From: Planctomycetales bacterium
GTDB lineage: Bacteria; Planctomycetota; Planctomycetia; Isosphaerales; Isosphaeraceae
Length of the DNA stretch: 48,947 bases
Assembly: GCA_027452145.1 (NCBI GenBank)
Contig: DAIDHB010000385.1
Span: 1 to 48,947 of the forward strand
Direction: 5' to 3'
Shown: positions 33,401-41,046 of the stretch, one piece after another
How the letters are laid out: every line of letters starts with the position of its first letter
Numbering within the stretch: position 1 is the stretch's first letter
Program-made: the position numbers and the translations under genes
Notes under the pieces: generated by a model
What the model saw: only the letters and a program-made list of their open reading frames with translations
Database searches by the model: none
Told to the model about the DNA's origin: nothing

Positions 33401-35837
33401 ACTGGGGCACCCCGCCCACGTCGTTGGCCTTGTTCAGGTTGCCCGTCCAGAGCGGGAAGACGTGGCCGTCGTAGACGGCCAGGCCCATCGAGGTGCCGTA
33501 GCCGTACGTGGCGTCGGCGGCGTTGGCGGCCGTGGCGTTGTCCCCCTCGGGGCCCATCACCACCTGCCCGGTGGTGATGGCGTCGGTGGCCGTCAGCGAG
33601 GGATTGGCGTAGGTCTGGGGGCTGAAGGTGGCGCCGCCGTCGATGCTGGTGGCGATGTAGGTCGCGACCAGCGTGTTGTTCGGATCGTTGCGGGCGTCGC
33701 GCCAGGTGACCACCAGGGTCCCGGTCGCCGGGTCGACGGCGACCGCCGGCTGGAACTGCGTCCGGCCGGTGAACACGTCACTCGGATTCTGCTCGTTCGA
33801 CCCGGTGGTGCCGTCGGCCTGGGACGAGTCGTTGTTGACCTGCACCGGGTTGCTCCAGGTGCGGCCGCCGTCGTCGGAGTAGGTCAGGAAGATGTCGGTG
33901 TTGCTCGCCGGGTTCTTGATCCCGGCGACCGTGACGTTCTGGTAGCCGACGAACGCCGCGTAGATCCGCCCCTTGTACGGGCTGTCCGGGCCGAGGGTAT
34001 TGTCCTCGGTGATCGACACGCCCGGCCCGATCGGCACCGGCGAGGCCGGCGAGGTGGTCGTGGGCACGCCGGTCGCCGAGATCGGCACGACCAGCCCGGC
34101 CGAACCCGGGATGGAGACCGAGTTGTCGGGCGTCAGGCCGCGGCCGAAGGTCATCGACCAGTCGAGCAGGAAGCCCGGGCTCGCCGAGGTGCTGTTGTCG
34201 ATGCCAATCGTCTCGAGCTTCCACGTGCCGTTGACGCCGCTGCCCAGGTTCTGCATGAACTGCCGGAGCGTCCCCTCGCCCCCCAGGAGCCCGTCGGGCA
34301 CCGACGCGCCGAAGTAGGGCGCCTGCTCGCTTCCGTCGCCCAGGAACCGGGTCGCGTTGTCGTCGAAGATCGTCCCGACCTCGTAGTCGAAGATGTTATT
34401 GGGCGGGCTGTACGTCTGGACGCCGACGTTCGCCCCCTTGATGAAGCCCGGGAACAGCAGGTCGTAGGTACTCGAGCCGTCGGGCGCGATCAGCTTCAGC
34501 CCCAGGTACTGGTTCGTCGGATCGATGATGTCGACCCGGACGCTCAGGCTGTTCAGGTCGGCGAGGTTCGAGATGTTCACCGGCAGGGAGAAGAACGCGT
34601 TGGCGTTCTGCGGGATGCTGCCCCCCTGCTGGCTGCCGAACGCCAGCTCATGCCCGGCAGTCAGCGTGTTGGCCATCAGGGTGTTGGTGCCGGCGTTGTC
34701 CCAGGCCACGTTGACGGCGCCGGGGTTGATCCCCGGGTCGCCCGAGAGCCCGCTGTCGCTCGGGGCCCGCCCCTGGCTGACCGTGATCGACGGGTTGAAG
34801 TCGCGCTCGTTCGTCGGGCCGCCGCCGGCGCCCTGCTGCCCGTTGAAGGGGCTGGCAGCCTGGCTGTTGACGTCCGTCACCGTCACCGGGCCGAAGTTGT
34901 TGCCCCCGTCCGACGAGACCGTCGTCAGGATCCGGTTGGGGTTGAAGCCCCCGCCAAGCGGGTTGGTGTCCACCGGCTGGTCGATCGTCGCCCACGAGAC
35001 GTACACGTTCCCCGAGGTGGGATCGCCCGCCGTCTGCTTGGTCGGGTCCGGGCTCGTCTGGAACTGCTGCGGCACGCTGGCGATGTTGTTGTCCACCGTC
35101 ATCGTCGGTTCGATCGCCGCGTCGTTGTTCGCCGAGTTATACCACTGGTAGATGACCTTCAGGTTCGCCGGCGAGCCCGCGTACAGCGTGGGATCCTGCT
35201 GGTTGGCGTTGAAGTTCACCACCTGCGGCGTCGAGCCCGAGAAGTTGAACTTCTGCAGCACGATCGCGCCGCTCGCCGGCGCGGCGCCGGCGGCCGCCCC
35301 GCTGTTGTAGTCCGTCAGGATGTAGAAGTTGTCGGCGTTGTCGAAACCCGCGCTCGGATTGGTCTCGTAGGCGTACGGCACCGTCAGGCTGCTCGTCGCC
35401 GGATTGAGCAGCGGCGTGTTCCGCACCAGGCCGGCCGAGCTGGTCGGCTCGGAATACAGCGGCAGCCACGACTGGCCGCTGTCGATCGAGTAGGCCGCCT
35501 CCACCGCCGTGATGAACGTGTTCACCGTATCCGCCGCCATCGTCGGGTCGTTGACCTCCCACACCGCGACCATCTTGGTCGGGTCGTGCTGGTCCACCAC
35601 GATCGCCGAGCTGTTCATGCTCGCGTTCGACCCGCCGCCGGCATTCCCCATCATCGCCGAGATGTTCTGCAACGCCCCCGTCGACGTCGCCGCCGGGATC
35701 GTCGACATCAAGGCTCGCGTCTCCAGCCCCTCCAGCCCCAGCCGAGGCGCCCGCCCCCGACGCGACCGCGACCTGAGCCGAACCTGGTCCCGAGGCCCAC
35801 GAAGCGAGTTGCCCGACGCTCCCGTTCCCATGGCCAT
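24495..35837 (-). CDS. Giant secreted multidomain protein (LEPR-xLL, Asp-box propellers, P-domain-like modules)
   Basis: 3780 residues from the ATG at 35837 (GGGGGGAG upstream; a longer frame to 35957 has no site). The N-terminus carries the planctomycete LEPR-xLL-like motif LGLEGLETRALMS (about 32-45). Two Asp-box/BNR-rich regions follow (about 50-870 with SDDGGRTWSNP; about 1745-2720 with STNQGESW, TKDFGQNW, STDNGQSW). Four jelly-roll modules resembling proprotein-convertase P domains lie near 416-562, 990-1170, 1330-1470 and 1565-1712. Ig-like domains occupy about 2850-3230 and FG-GAP/VCBS-like repeats (GDFNGDGLTDLAYYN) about 3345-3600. A related module of about 55 residues occurs three times. 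The C-terminus is an STG-repeat linker and a His/Lys-rich tail (about 3680-3780). It is probably a cell-surface or matrix protein; adhesion or polymer binding is inference. Confidence 0.8.
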   Translation of the reverse strand: MAMGTGASGNSLRGPRDQVRLRSRSRRGRAPRLGLEGLETRALMSTIPAATSTGALQNISAMMGNAGGGSNASMNSSAIVVDQHDPTKMVAVWEVNDPTMAADTVNTFITAVEAAYSIDSGQSWLPLYSEPTSSAGLVRNTPLLNPATSSLTVPYAYETNPSAGFDNADNFYILTDYNSGAAAGAAPASGAIVLQKFNFSGSTPQVVNFNANQQDPTLYAGSPANLKVIYQWYNSANNDAAIEPTMTVDNNIASVPQQFQTSPDPTKQTAGDPTSGNVYVSWATIDQPVDTNPLGGGFNPNRILTTVSSDGGNNFGPVTVTDVNSQAASPFNGQQGAGGGPTNERDFNPSITVSQGRAPSDSGLSGDPGINPGAVNVAWDNAGTNTLMANTLTAGHELAFGSQQGGSIPQNANAFFSLPVNISNLADLNSLSVRVDIIDPTNQYLGLKLIAPDGSSTYDLLFPGFIKGANVGVQTYSPPNNIFDYEVGTIFDDNATRFLGDGSEQAPYFGASVPDGLLGGEGTLRQFMQNLGSGVNGTWKLETIGIDNSTSASPGFLLDWSMTFGRGLTPDNSVSIPGSAGLVVPISATGVPTTTSPASPVPIGPGVSITEDNTLGPDSPYKGRIYAAFVGYQNVTVAGIKNPASNTDIFLTYSDDGGRTWSNPVQVNNDSSQADGTTGSNEQNPSDVFTGRTQFQPAVAVDPATGTLVVTWRDARNDPNNTLVATYIATSIDGGATFSPQTYANPSLTATDAITTGQVVMGPEGDNATAANAADATYGYGTSMGLAVYDGHVFPLWTGNLNKANDVGGVPQLTSLAALLQPMLIAAGPRVINSTMGPIPYSEAQSNNVTFTVTFDRPINPPDQNPSFTAADVQVFYHDTTFGDPSVPLYVKSVVPVASSGVGSGAKFGYTEFTVTFEPDFQPGTNGQPGASSGIANFTGTYSYLITPDDGAGNKIVAPVDSFVVVPQPQKTIEQGLTGLNLRLPTSGTGGTGTADDFNSSTITLANHANQVVTGVTAYLTLTHQNAADLNIRLVAPDGQSGLVYQGATNGPLNLGSNLVGSLTAGSALVNTTVTSTTGLDIGDLVVGAGIPANTTINSINVNPANGFVQLVLSNAATAGGNQGLTVEVPFQVNGLAGGPVDGNYQLIIQDQQANNIGTLTAWSVAVQSTLPVLGPQQGAPMDQNANGVSDENPLTMLNGYTGSTPGDIYAVPTPQLPPGAQQTFTTAQSILSPPFNQNTLPLIVPGPQIASTQAVGTGGVPSTGAKDLITNNTVSQYQVTFDRPIQTSSFNNANNDQVSILGPLGSISGPQSFTPGTIDQSVPAQAASGPGTLSSTVAVNYGGTLNINDLTVSLSLATPVDSGFSAVLIAPNGTQIPLFSAASLIGQNLVNTTFADSAENSITQGTAPYTGTFVPDYNGSANTLSSLVGKSADGTWTLQITNTNTAVTATLDTWSLNITPTITVTPVAPQTVTINGVSEQVAQTFTINFPQQQLSGTYTLQLAAGITDQFGDATDTSQSAGLNILRDSSAQAPTTTARYVAQDTPKTIPASTQTDPVTNQAIPGSISSSIVVPDSFIIAGDKTAAGASVMQVQLNVSYANDPDLTATLYHYGPNGTLLGQVVLFSNLHSGQGTANFTNTVFDDNATTPIESGNAPYFSVFNPQQSLADVFAPTTNGQQGMDVQGTWTLVIQNANTTGMTGAINGWSLSFQKPTPTTNLGVPGTGPSVSFQISNLGQSSALSSQSWSPVGGASSTFETGQVNAVAVDPSDPTGNTVYVGGASGGIWKTTDFLTKAPGGPTWLPLTNFGTNAAMNISSIAVFPRNGDPNQSFIIAATGGFISGQQITDAPGVGFLISQDGGATWNLYDSTVNVSGAYTQTTGSGQLLPISSASRDRAFVGTTAYQLTVDPQLSPSGQIIIYAALSGTNGGIWRSENSGQTWTKLLAGNATSVVLNQDSGIVLNPATGTTPGDTPTAPTVGNLQIVYAGMEGQGVFMSTNQGESWNMMAPGVGNPLIVDVYSNKDVNPGVPSLQPNPNGNNGRIVLAVPQRTSNSLSNQLYEGWLYAAVATSTGGFGGLFLTKDFGQNWTQVQLPTGAPINGYNQALPTNSDTTTYGQAASQYAITENTQGNFDLALTVDATNPNITYLGGFGGNGYNSDTGLIRIDATRIADAHSLVGNEESSPGYGLTMPTGFYTTTDITGASVWEVPPTYNSDPSPYLNFIRNPQSPFQQDSTLYVDNYSSFVNSGLYASWTPMDVPITGQFNPPGGNNEISGTGYQILVSEVDPTTGLPRLIAGNLTGIYSGLDNNGVFQVKVGNSDAAPSVNRNGNLQLAQDYYVAAQPSSAAAQAAQALFYAGTETIGGQAADPNLLTNGNLASSPLGPNISSYDPGNINGGTFLTASGTAVDQQGSGTVYQYWSPGQGGYDTNFVLVNGIARTFGLLQASNGDPTPDPQWNIFGFTTGVSVSYASIVVNPVNSLDALVSSSTGNVFETTNQGENWFDIGTPATFGLPTATTGSHDNTSFALAFGAPDPGSPAGIGNLGNFIYVGTSPVTAGTKGQIFMSRNAGGTWANISLGLDGSPVEQIVTDPRRGSHDAYAVTTTGVFYLADSVALAQNPTTQADGWANITGNIKELSYSIFGQAYNPATDPNATPYNLASVLNTVAANWNYAIPNNPTDPTQGDHPVLYVGANSGVYMSTDNGQSWVLYPSTTYGATVAGGDLPHVNVTDLSLSQGNIDPTTGMPAMAGPYQVFTFNGTLKAGSATVTGLTSTAGLAVGDTISGAGLTAGTTITAINPGTFDLTLSAPATAGGKESLNAYNTSATPDPNLLLAGTYGEGAFAINLAPMILAGTAQVDSADTGGTTADGTTVVTTASPTIDGLSEVSGFGSTTWVTVVDQTKGDATYGQVIGGFNPANITAAGANNSTDTFGNFAIPLTMPFGTNGLKTIEVYTTDASGSKSLPVTLTFMVQATNLSHPVPTAPPNVTLELTNSSQYATVGGVPITSNTAPALDGTADVGPNGTTLSVTETWTNAPSGTTQTTQTFALPASDVTVNGGSETFSFAFQPFLDSSGNPIANGNFTVTVTAAFVPFTGENQAASQPSTSSPVAFTIDNTTPASVQDLRLNPANDTGIVGDGVTTDRMPAFIGSAPAGYTVELFVKGQPAIESTVIAGATKTDANGQPYDFSIQLPYVLTEGVTSVYVEVVDLAGNVSNQSNNVGVAITSTVADYSGPPAAAAADYALFSRNTAVNQLQWIVQTSLANPGVSPWFGASNAPYSPTTSFIGTLASGSAVVTGIANTADLVAGQDVIGTGIPIGTTILTINSSTSLTLSAAATAAGVQSLSATAPVNVVPFAGDFNGDGLTDLAYYNTTTATWTIFDSSTSATQGPSVFAMGTPNASLPVVGRFDPNGPTEEAVYTVNSQGQGVWTIASALSGTRTVNFGGSGDIPVPGDYAGLGYDQLAYFDPTSGVFTILEPNNSVITVSIPGFQAGDVPVPGQYDNQTYFQQAVAASQKTPIFGHTEPAVFNPSNGTFTIVGPNGAYNVGGFHPGDIPAPADYLGVGSDQVAVYRPSTGQFIEQSIPGLLATVGGQGDIPLTAPLSYRMPGSVGSSGNPSSTGSTGSTGSTGSTGSTTTTTGSTGSTGIGTTNTGASSSTGASSSTGSAGSAGSGSTAGTSGSAGQSTGSGTATKHHHHVVHKHRKVVVKKAHPTKHFAGKAGAHPKAAAHHGKQVIRVVHAPAHQHAGHPAALAAGQGSPKHHAVDLVLGDVQVNLRRSNKHHN

Positions 35838-36366
35838 GCCTCCCACTCCCCCCTGATCGCCTCTATATGCACCGCGATGTCGTGCGGCGGAGATACCGTT
35901 TGTGCGGCCTGCGTTGGACGCCGAAGCCTGGTAAGGTTCGAGGAATCGAGAAAACATGCAGGCTCAACCACGCACTGTCAAATTTTCTTGATCCCACTTC
36001 CGAGGTGCCCTTTCCCCCGGAACTCTCGGTGCCTCTTCCCTAGAGCGCCCACTTCTCGCGATCGCTAAACCACAACGCAACAACCGCGTGGCTGCACAAC
36101 TCCTTGTTATCATGCAAACTCTGAATCAAGCGTGTCAATCCCCCTTGTCTTTTTTTTCCAACACCCCGTCGCGCCGGCCAGCGCCGCGCGCCGTCGGGCG
36201 ACCTGATGCCCCGCGCGGCGCCGCTGACTCCGGCCGAACCGGGATTCCGCTCGCCCGACAACGCCCCCCCTGCCCCGCCCGCAATCGGCCGCGGGCCGAA
36301 GACGCGGCCGGCTCGTGGATCCCTCCGGGCCCGCGGGACGGACCATCATCCCAATAAACCAAGTTG
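35838..36366. other. Intergenic flank between the giant gene and the repeat array
   Basis: Beyond the possible promoter of the giant gene, this stretch has a moderately AT-rich part (about 36060-36165, with a run of eight T at 36151-36158) and then returns to GC-rich sequence. No gene or RNA was recognised. Confidence 0.5.
35953..35981 (-). promoter_or_regulatory. Possible promoter of the giant gene
   Basis: On the minus strand, perfect TTGACA (35976-35981), 17 bases, then CATGTT (35953-35958), about 115 bases before the start. The -10 matches at only three positions, so the call is tentative. Confidence 0.4.
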
Positions 36367-37762
36367 CCATGGCAATGGCGGTATCCAGGCACATGGGGAG
36401 CTTCATGCCATTGTGCCCATCTACCCTGGTCGACGGATCGCATTGAGGACATTGGAGCCGATGACCGCCAGCCGGCCAAGTTACCTCGCGCCCCCTGGAT
36501 CCAATGTTCCTGGCGCCCCTCGATGACGCGGGCGCCTTGATCCCCCGACGCCAAGGGACCATGGTCCTCATGACGCCTCGATCGCCTCGATCGCCTGGTT
36601 TCGCAGGCGGCAAGTCGGCTTGGTCTCGCGATCGCATTGAGACCTCGATCCCTTGGTGCCGGGGCAGCCGGTGAATCAAGGTTCCGCAGGTAGGCCATGT
36701 CCCCAGGATCCAAGGCGCCATGGCGCCGATGCGGGGCCGCGCCGACCGGCGGCCCAGGTATGTAGGTCCGACCGTCACCCTGGGACCGATCGATCTGGCG
36801 GGCCTCGCAATCTTGGCGGATCGTCGGCCATTTCATCAAGCTGCCGCGGGGACCAAGCTGTTCGATCCACCATGGGACCGCAGGCGCCCTGGTTCCAATG
36901 TTGCCTTGGCGCCAGGGCGACCCTGGCACCTTGGTCCCTTGATGACCACGGGACCAAGTGGCATGGCTTGCCCGGGCTGCCTTGGTCCCAGGTCCTCATC
37001 GATGACATGGTGCGCCATCCGACTGGATACCAGGCGACCTGGATAAAACCGACGGCTCGATGACCTTGGCATCAAGGTCCTGCAGCGACCCTTTCATGCA
37101 CGGGACCGAGGTGGCCGATGTGATCAAGGTCCCAGTTCACACGAGGCAACATGACGGCCAGGACAAATGGGTACCAGGGTGCTCGTGGCGTATGTGGTGC
37201 CTTGGCCGCTGGCCCAACTGGGAACCCAGTTCATGAGGGGACTCGTGGCTCCTCGGCGCCTGCAACAACCTGGGACCACGAAGACGATGGCACCAGGGCC
37301 GCTGGTCTCACTGGGCAGCATGGTCGCCAAGGTTCCTGGGAAGAATGGTCCCCAGGGTTCAAGTCTCACTGGGAACAAGGGGCAGCGGCGGCCGATAAAC
37401 CCATTTGTCGAAGGCGGCCAGGCGGCCAGGGTTTCCAGGTCGCTTGATCTCCAGATGCCTGGGGAACGAGGCAACGAGGCTGCAAGTTCGCAAGGGACCT
37501 GAAGCCCCTGGGTGCCAAGGTGCCTGCGGGGCCTGTCGACCGTGGTATCGAGGCCGCCATGTGTTCCTGGCACCTTGGCTCCCAGCCGCCTGGAGACCTG
37601 GGAAGGTTGAAAACAGGGTCCCTGGGGACCATGGGACCGAGGAAAACCGGTAGTGATTGACCCAGGTGCCAATGGAACCTGATGCCAGGGTGGCTGGAGA
37701 CCGAGGTCCATGGGGACCAGGGGATGTCGGTGGCAAGGGATCGACTCAACGAGGAACCAAGG
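36367..37762. repeat. Degenerate 8-9 bp satellite next to parA; candidate partition centromere
   Basis: About 1.4 kb without a plausible gene, composed of short words built on CCWWGG, GGGACC/GGTCCC and GGNNCC. By hand count there are 18 exact CCWWGG hexamers (starting at 36367, 36551, 36559, 36651, 36710, 36718, 36870, 36904, 36929, 36980, 37064, 37200, 37327, 37515, 37573, 37629, 37708, 37757); about 2 would be expected at 65% GC. GGGACC occurs about 11 times on the plus strand. Intervals between the first eleven CCWWGG sites all fall within 1 bp of a multiple of 8.4. Embedded palindromes include GGCGCCATGGCGCC (36713-36726) and arms CTTGGTCCC / GGGACCAAG near 36930-36957. It runs into parA, so a role as RHH-protein binding array is proposed by analogy with heptad-repeat centromeres. 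Confidence 0.6.
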
Positions 37763-37842
37763 TCGAGCCGATAAGACGTGATGGCCTCGTGGTTTGGGGC
37801 CGAAGGCCGCGCGGGCGGCGCGGCGGGGAAGGGGGGTTGCTC

Positions 37843-38727
37843 GTGCGAAGCGTCGCGGTGACCAATGCGAAGGGGGGCGTCGGCAAGAGCACGACGGCGA
37901 TCAACCTGGCCGCGGCCCTGGTCGAGCTCGGCCGCCGGGTCCTGGTGATCGACGCGGACCCCTCGGGGAACGCCGCGCTGGGGTTGTTCCCGCGGGGCGC
38001 GCCGGGGATCGGACTGGCCGACGCGCTCCTGGAGGGCCGGCGGCTGGCGGACGTCGCGGTACCGACGGCCCATCCCGGGCTGGATGTGGTCCCCCCGGGC
38101 GATCGGCTGGGCCTCTGCTCCGAGCAGATGGGCAGCGTGCAGGGGCTCGGCCAGGGGCGCGAGTTCCGGATCCGCCGGCTGCTCAAGGGGCTCGCGGGCT
38201 ACGACGTCGTGGTCGTGGACACCAGCCCGGTCCTGACGCCCCTGAACGTGGCGATCCTCTACGCGGTCGCCGAGATCCTGATCCCGATCGACCCCTGCGT
38301 GGCGGCGCTGGCGGGCGTGCGGGCGCTGGAGGACCTGGTGCGGACCGTCAGCGAGTTCCGCGAGGAGTTCACCGACGCCGGCCCGCTGTCGATCGCCGGC
38401 GTGCTGATCACCCGGGTCGACCGGACGCTGGTCTCCAAGCAGATCGAGTCCGAGGTCCGGGCGTACTTCGGCGACCTGGTGTACGACCGGGTGATCCCGG
38501 CCTCGGTGAAGTTCCGCGAGGCGTATGCCCGGGGGACCCCGCTGATCCACTACGATCCGGCCGGCGCGGGGGCGCTCGGCTATCGCGACGCGGCGCGCGC
38601 GTACCTGGCCGGCGGCCGGCCGGGGACCGCCGCGGCCCCGGCCGGGGCCGACGGTGCCGAGGCGGCGGAGGGGTCCGGTGCGGATGGGGATCAGTCCGGG
38701 GAGTACCCGTTCCTGATGGCATCCTGA
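37843..38727 (+). CDS. parA: ParA-family partition ATPase
   Basis: 294 residues from GTG at 37843, chosen because GGGAAGGGGGG precedes it and the family start (SVAVTNAKGGVGKST) follows at once; an upstream in-frame ATG at 37657 would encode repeat-array sequence. The deviant Walker A has both lysines (Lys10, Lys15 in KGGVGKST), switch I is IDADP (Asp37, Asp39), and Walker B is VVVVDTSP (Asp126). There is no N-terminal helix-turn-helix, so it is the small type Ib form, which pairs with an RHH centromere-binding protein. That partner is 54 bases downstream. Upstream lies the repeat array proposed as its centromere. It should position plasmid copies along the nucleoid. Confidence 0.85.
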   Translation: MRSVAVTNAKGGVGKSTTAINLAAALVELGRRVLVIDADPSGNAALGLFPRGAPGIGLADALLEGRRLADVAVPTAHPGLDVVPPGDRLGLCSEQMGSVQGLGQGREFRIRRLLKGLAGYDVVVVDTSPVLTPLNVAILYAVAEILIPIDPCVAALAGVRALEDLVRTVSEFREEFTDAGPLSIAGVLITRVDRTLVSKQIESEVRAYFGDLVYDRVIPASVKFREAYARGTPLIHYDPAGAGALGYRDAARAYLAGGRPGTAAAPAGADGAEAAEGSGADGDQSGEYPFLMAS

Positions 38728-38781
38728 GACACGCGAGGCCGGGGCCCGAAGGGTCCGCTCGTTGACGCGGGGGGATAGGCG

Positions 38782-39234
38782 ATGAGCGGTGCGATGCGAC
38801 GCGGGGGGATCCCGGGCCCCGAGAGCCGGACCGGGCTGACGCGGCCGAGCATGACCGAGGCCGAGTTCGAGCGGCGACTCGCCGCGCAGCCGGCGGGGGC
38901 CGAACCCCCGGCACCCGCGGAGCCGCCTGAACTCCCCCCGGCGCCGGAGACCGAGAGCACGCCGCGCGCGGCGTCGACGCGGACTCGAGCCGCGCGAGCC
39001 AAGCAGCCGGCCAAGCCCCGCCGGGTCCAGCGGATGTTCGCCATCGAGGAGGACCTGGACAAGAAGTTGTGGCTCTACGCGATCCACCTGGGCAAGGACC
39101 GCTCGGAGGTCGTCAACGACCTGCTGCGGCCGATCGTGGCGTCGATGGTGCTCTACGACTCGCGCGACCGCCGGGGGGCGCGCAACGCCGAGGCCGCCCT
39201 CGACCGCGGCGAGGTCGACGACCCGGCCGCCTGA
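38782..39234 (+). CDS. Ribbon-helix-helix protein, probable centromere-binding partner of ParA
   Basis: 150 residues. The first 75 are disordered and rich in Pro, Glu and Ala, ending in a basic patch (TRTRAARAKQPAKPRR). Residues 81-118 form a ribbon-helix-helix unit: strand RVQRMFAIEE, helix DLDKKLWLYAIHLG, turn KD and helix RSEVVNDLLRPIV. This is the layout of ParG/omega-type partition proteins: a flexible N-terminus (often with an arginine finger for ParA) and an RHH dimer that reads short repeats. Position directly behind parA supports the role. A CopG-type copy-number regulator is the main alternative. The family call is good; function is inferred from context. Confidence 0.7.
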   Translation: MSGAMRRGGIPGPESRTGLTRPSMTEAEFERRLAAQPAGAEPPAPAEPPELPPAPETESTPRAASTRTRAARAKQPAKPRRVQRMFAIEEDLDKKLWLYAIHLGKDRSEVVNDLLRPIVASMVLYDSRDRRGARNAEAALDRGEVDDPAA

Positions 39235-39280
39235 GCCGGAGGCCGATCCGCGCGCCTCGCCACGCTACGCCACGCCGCAT

Positions 39281-39305
39281 CCCGTCCCGACGCGGCCGCG
39301 ACGGG
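39281..39305. terminator. Hairpin between convergent partition and rep genes
   Basis: CCCGTC (39281-39286) and GACGGG (39300-39305) enclose the perfect palindrome CGCGGCCGCG (39291-39300). It lies in the 140-base gap between two genes that point at each other. No U-tract. Confidence 0.4.
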
Positions 39306-39374
39306 GCGGAGCAGGGGGGGCGCCTGGGCGTCGATCGGGCATCCGGGCCGGCCGACGCGAAGGGCGCCGCGGCG

Positions 39375-40955
39375 CTACTTTGCCCGGGCGGGCCGGGCGT
39401 CGGGGAAGAGGAGGCGCTGACCGCTGCCGACGCCCCTGGCCGCGGCCTCGGCGAGCCCGGCCGGGCCGAGCCGGGCCTCGAGCGCGGCGAGGTAGAGCGG
39501 CTCGAGCACGTTCTTCCAGCGGCCGACGCCGGGGTTCTCGGCCTTGACGGCGGCGCGGATCGCCTCGCGATCGGACTCGGGGAGGGCCTCCCAGGCGGCG
39601 CGGAGCCGCTCCTCGCGCGCCTTGTCCTGCTCCGCCTGCTCGCGGTCTCGGGCCTGGCGCCGCTCCTGCTCGGCCTTCGCCTCGGACCTGGCCGACCTGG
39701 CCTTCTCGGCCGCCCTGGTCTTTTCCTCGCGAGCCTGATAATCGCCCGGAGCCTGATAATCCGAACGAATCGACGCCACCAGGTAGCCGGCCGGGTTCTT
39801 GCCGACCCGCCGGTCCTCGTTGCACAACAGCCAGTCGAAGACCTCGATCTTGGTGCGGATCCTCGCCGCCGGGTGCGCCTCGACCAGTTCCTGCGCCGTC
39901 CTGGCGGTGACGCCGCGAGCCTTGAGCGCCTCGATCAGCTCGGCCGGCTGGTGTCCCTGCTGCGCGTCGTGGTCCTGCGCCTCGGCCGTGGCGTGGCTGC
40001 CGCGGATGAAGATGATCTTCCAGCACCCGCGCTTGACGTACGAGTAGCGCTCATCCGGTCCCAGCGGCTCGAGGAAGCCCAGTTGCTCCAGCTCCTCGAG
40101 CGCCGGCTTGAGCCGCCGCTTCAGCTCGGTGGGCGCGTACGACCGGCTCAGCCCGACGTGCTCGCAGGCCAGCGTCCGCAGGTCGAAGTCCAGCCGGGCG
40201 CGGCGGTAGAACCGCTTGTCCAGGAACCGGTACATCCGCTTGGTCGTCGGCAGCCGCAGCTTGAGGTAGAACTCCAGGTCGAGCTGCTTGAGGTTGCCGC
40301 TCTGGAAGCTCTGGAAGATCACCTCGTTCCACCGGAAGCTCGAGAGGGGCAGGGGGGGCTTGTCGGCCTTCGCCCCGCCCCGGTGATCCCCCTTGCCCGA
40401 CCGCCCCGACCGGCCCGACGTCCGCCACCGCTCGCGGTCGTAGAGCGTCACGTTGTCCAGCACGTGGAACTGCTCGTCGACCCAGCTCTTGGCGGCGTTG
40501 TCCCACCAGGCCTTCTCGTACATCAGCACCACGCCGACCCAGCGGTGCAGGGCCTCCTCGATCCGCCGGTAGCTCTGCCCACTCTGGGGCCAGCCCAGGA
40601 GCTCGATCAGCTCGTATCGCGAGAACTGCACCCGAGGGTCGGTGAAGTTGCTCCGCCGCTTGGTCAACTGGATCAGGCCGACCAGCACCTCGTCGTCCAG
40701 CGACGTGGGCAGCCCGTGCTTGTGCGTCCCCATGATCGTCAGCCGACGCACGATCGGCGGGCTGTCGCGCCGCTCGATCCGGTCCTCGAACACCATCGTC
40801 GTCTGGCCGTCCGGAATCCGGTCGGTCAGGGCCGCGATCGGGAACTCCGCCAGGTTCAGCTCGTCCTTCCAGCCGGCATCGGCCGGATTCACCCCTTCTT
40901 CGCCCTGCCGGTCGAACTCGCCGGTCTCTTCCAGAGGCACGTCCCAGTCGTCCAT
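39375..40955 (-). CDS. RepA-type plasmid replication initiator
   Basis: 526 residues. The N-terminal 370 residues fit the replication initiator protein A family: LTDRIPDGQTTMVFEDRIER, IMGTHKHGLPTSLDDEVLVG, QLTKRRSNFTDPRVQFSRYE then LIELLGWPQSGQSYRRIEEA, and after a basic glycine-rich loop SSFRWNEVIFQSFQSGNLKQ. These are two winged-helix domains that bind origin iterons. The C-terminus has a charged coiled coil (about 410-450). A 15-bp partial duplication in the gene gives the double DYQAPGDYQA. The gene is transcribed away from the iterons at 41163-41706, with a leader hairpin at 41047-41082. It should open the origin and load helicase. Confidence 0.85.
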   Translation of the reverse strand: MDDWDVPLEETGEFDRQGEEGVNPADAGWKDELNLAEFPIAALTDRIPDGQTTMVFEDRIERRDSPPIVRRLTIMGTHKHGLPTSLDDEVLVGLIQLTKRRSNFTDPRVQFSRYELIELLGWPQSGQSYRRIEEALHRWVGVVLMYEKAWWDNAAKSWVDEQFHVLDNVTLYDRERWRTSGRSGRSGKGDHRGGAKADKPPLPLSSFRWNEVIFQSFQSGNLKQLDLEFYLKLRLPTTKRMYRFLDKRFYRRARLDFDLRTLACEHVGLSRSYAPTELKRRLKPALEELEQLGFLEPLGPDERYSYVKRGCWKIIFIRGSHATAEAQDHDAQQGHQPAELIEALKARGVTARTAQELVEAHPAARIRTKIEVFDWLLCNEDRRVGKNPAGYLVASIRSDYQAPGDYQAREEKTRAAEKARSARSEAKAEQERRQARDREQAEQDKAREERLRAAWEALPESDREAIRAAVKAENPGVGRWKNVLEPLYLAALEARLGPAGLAEAAARGVGSGQRLLFPDARPARAK

Positions 40956-41046
40956 CTCCGCGACCCCTCTCGCCTGCCGTCACGACATCCGCAGGTCCGC
41001 GGCCTCCCTTGCCTCCGGTTCTCCTCGATCCAGGACTCGAAAAACA

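Noticed and set aside
36110..37736. Several collagen-like open frames on both strands of the repeat region
   Set aside because: All frames are open for long stretches because the repeat words contain few stop codons. The products lack domains, the frames contradict each other and no ribosome sites fit.
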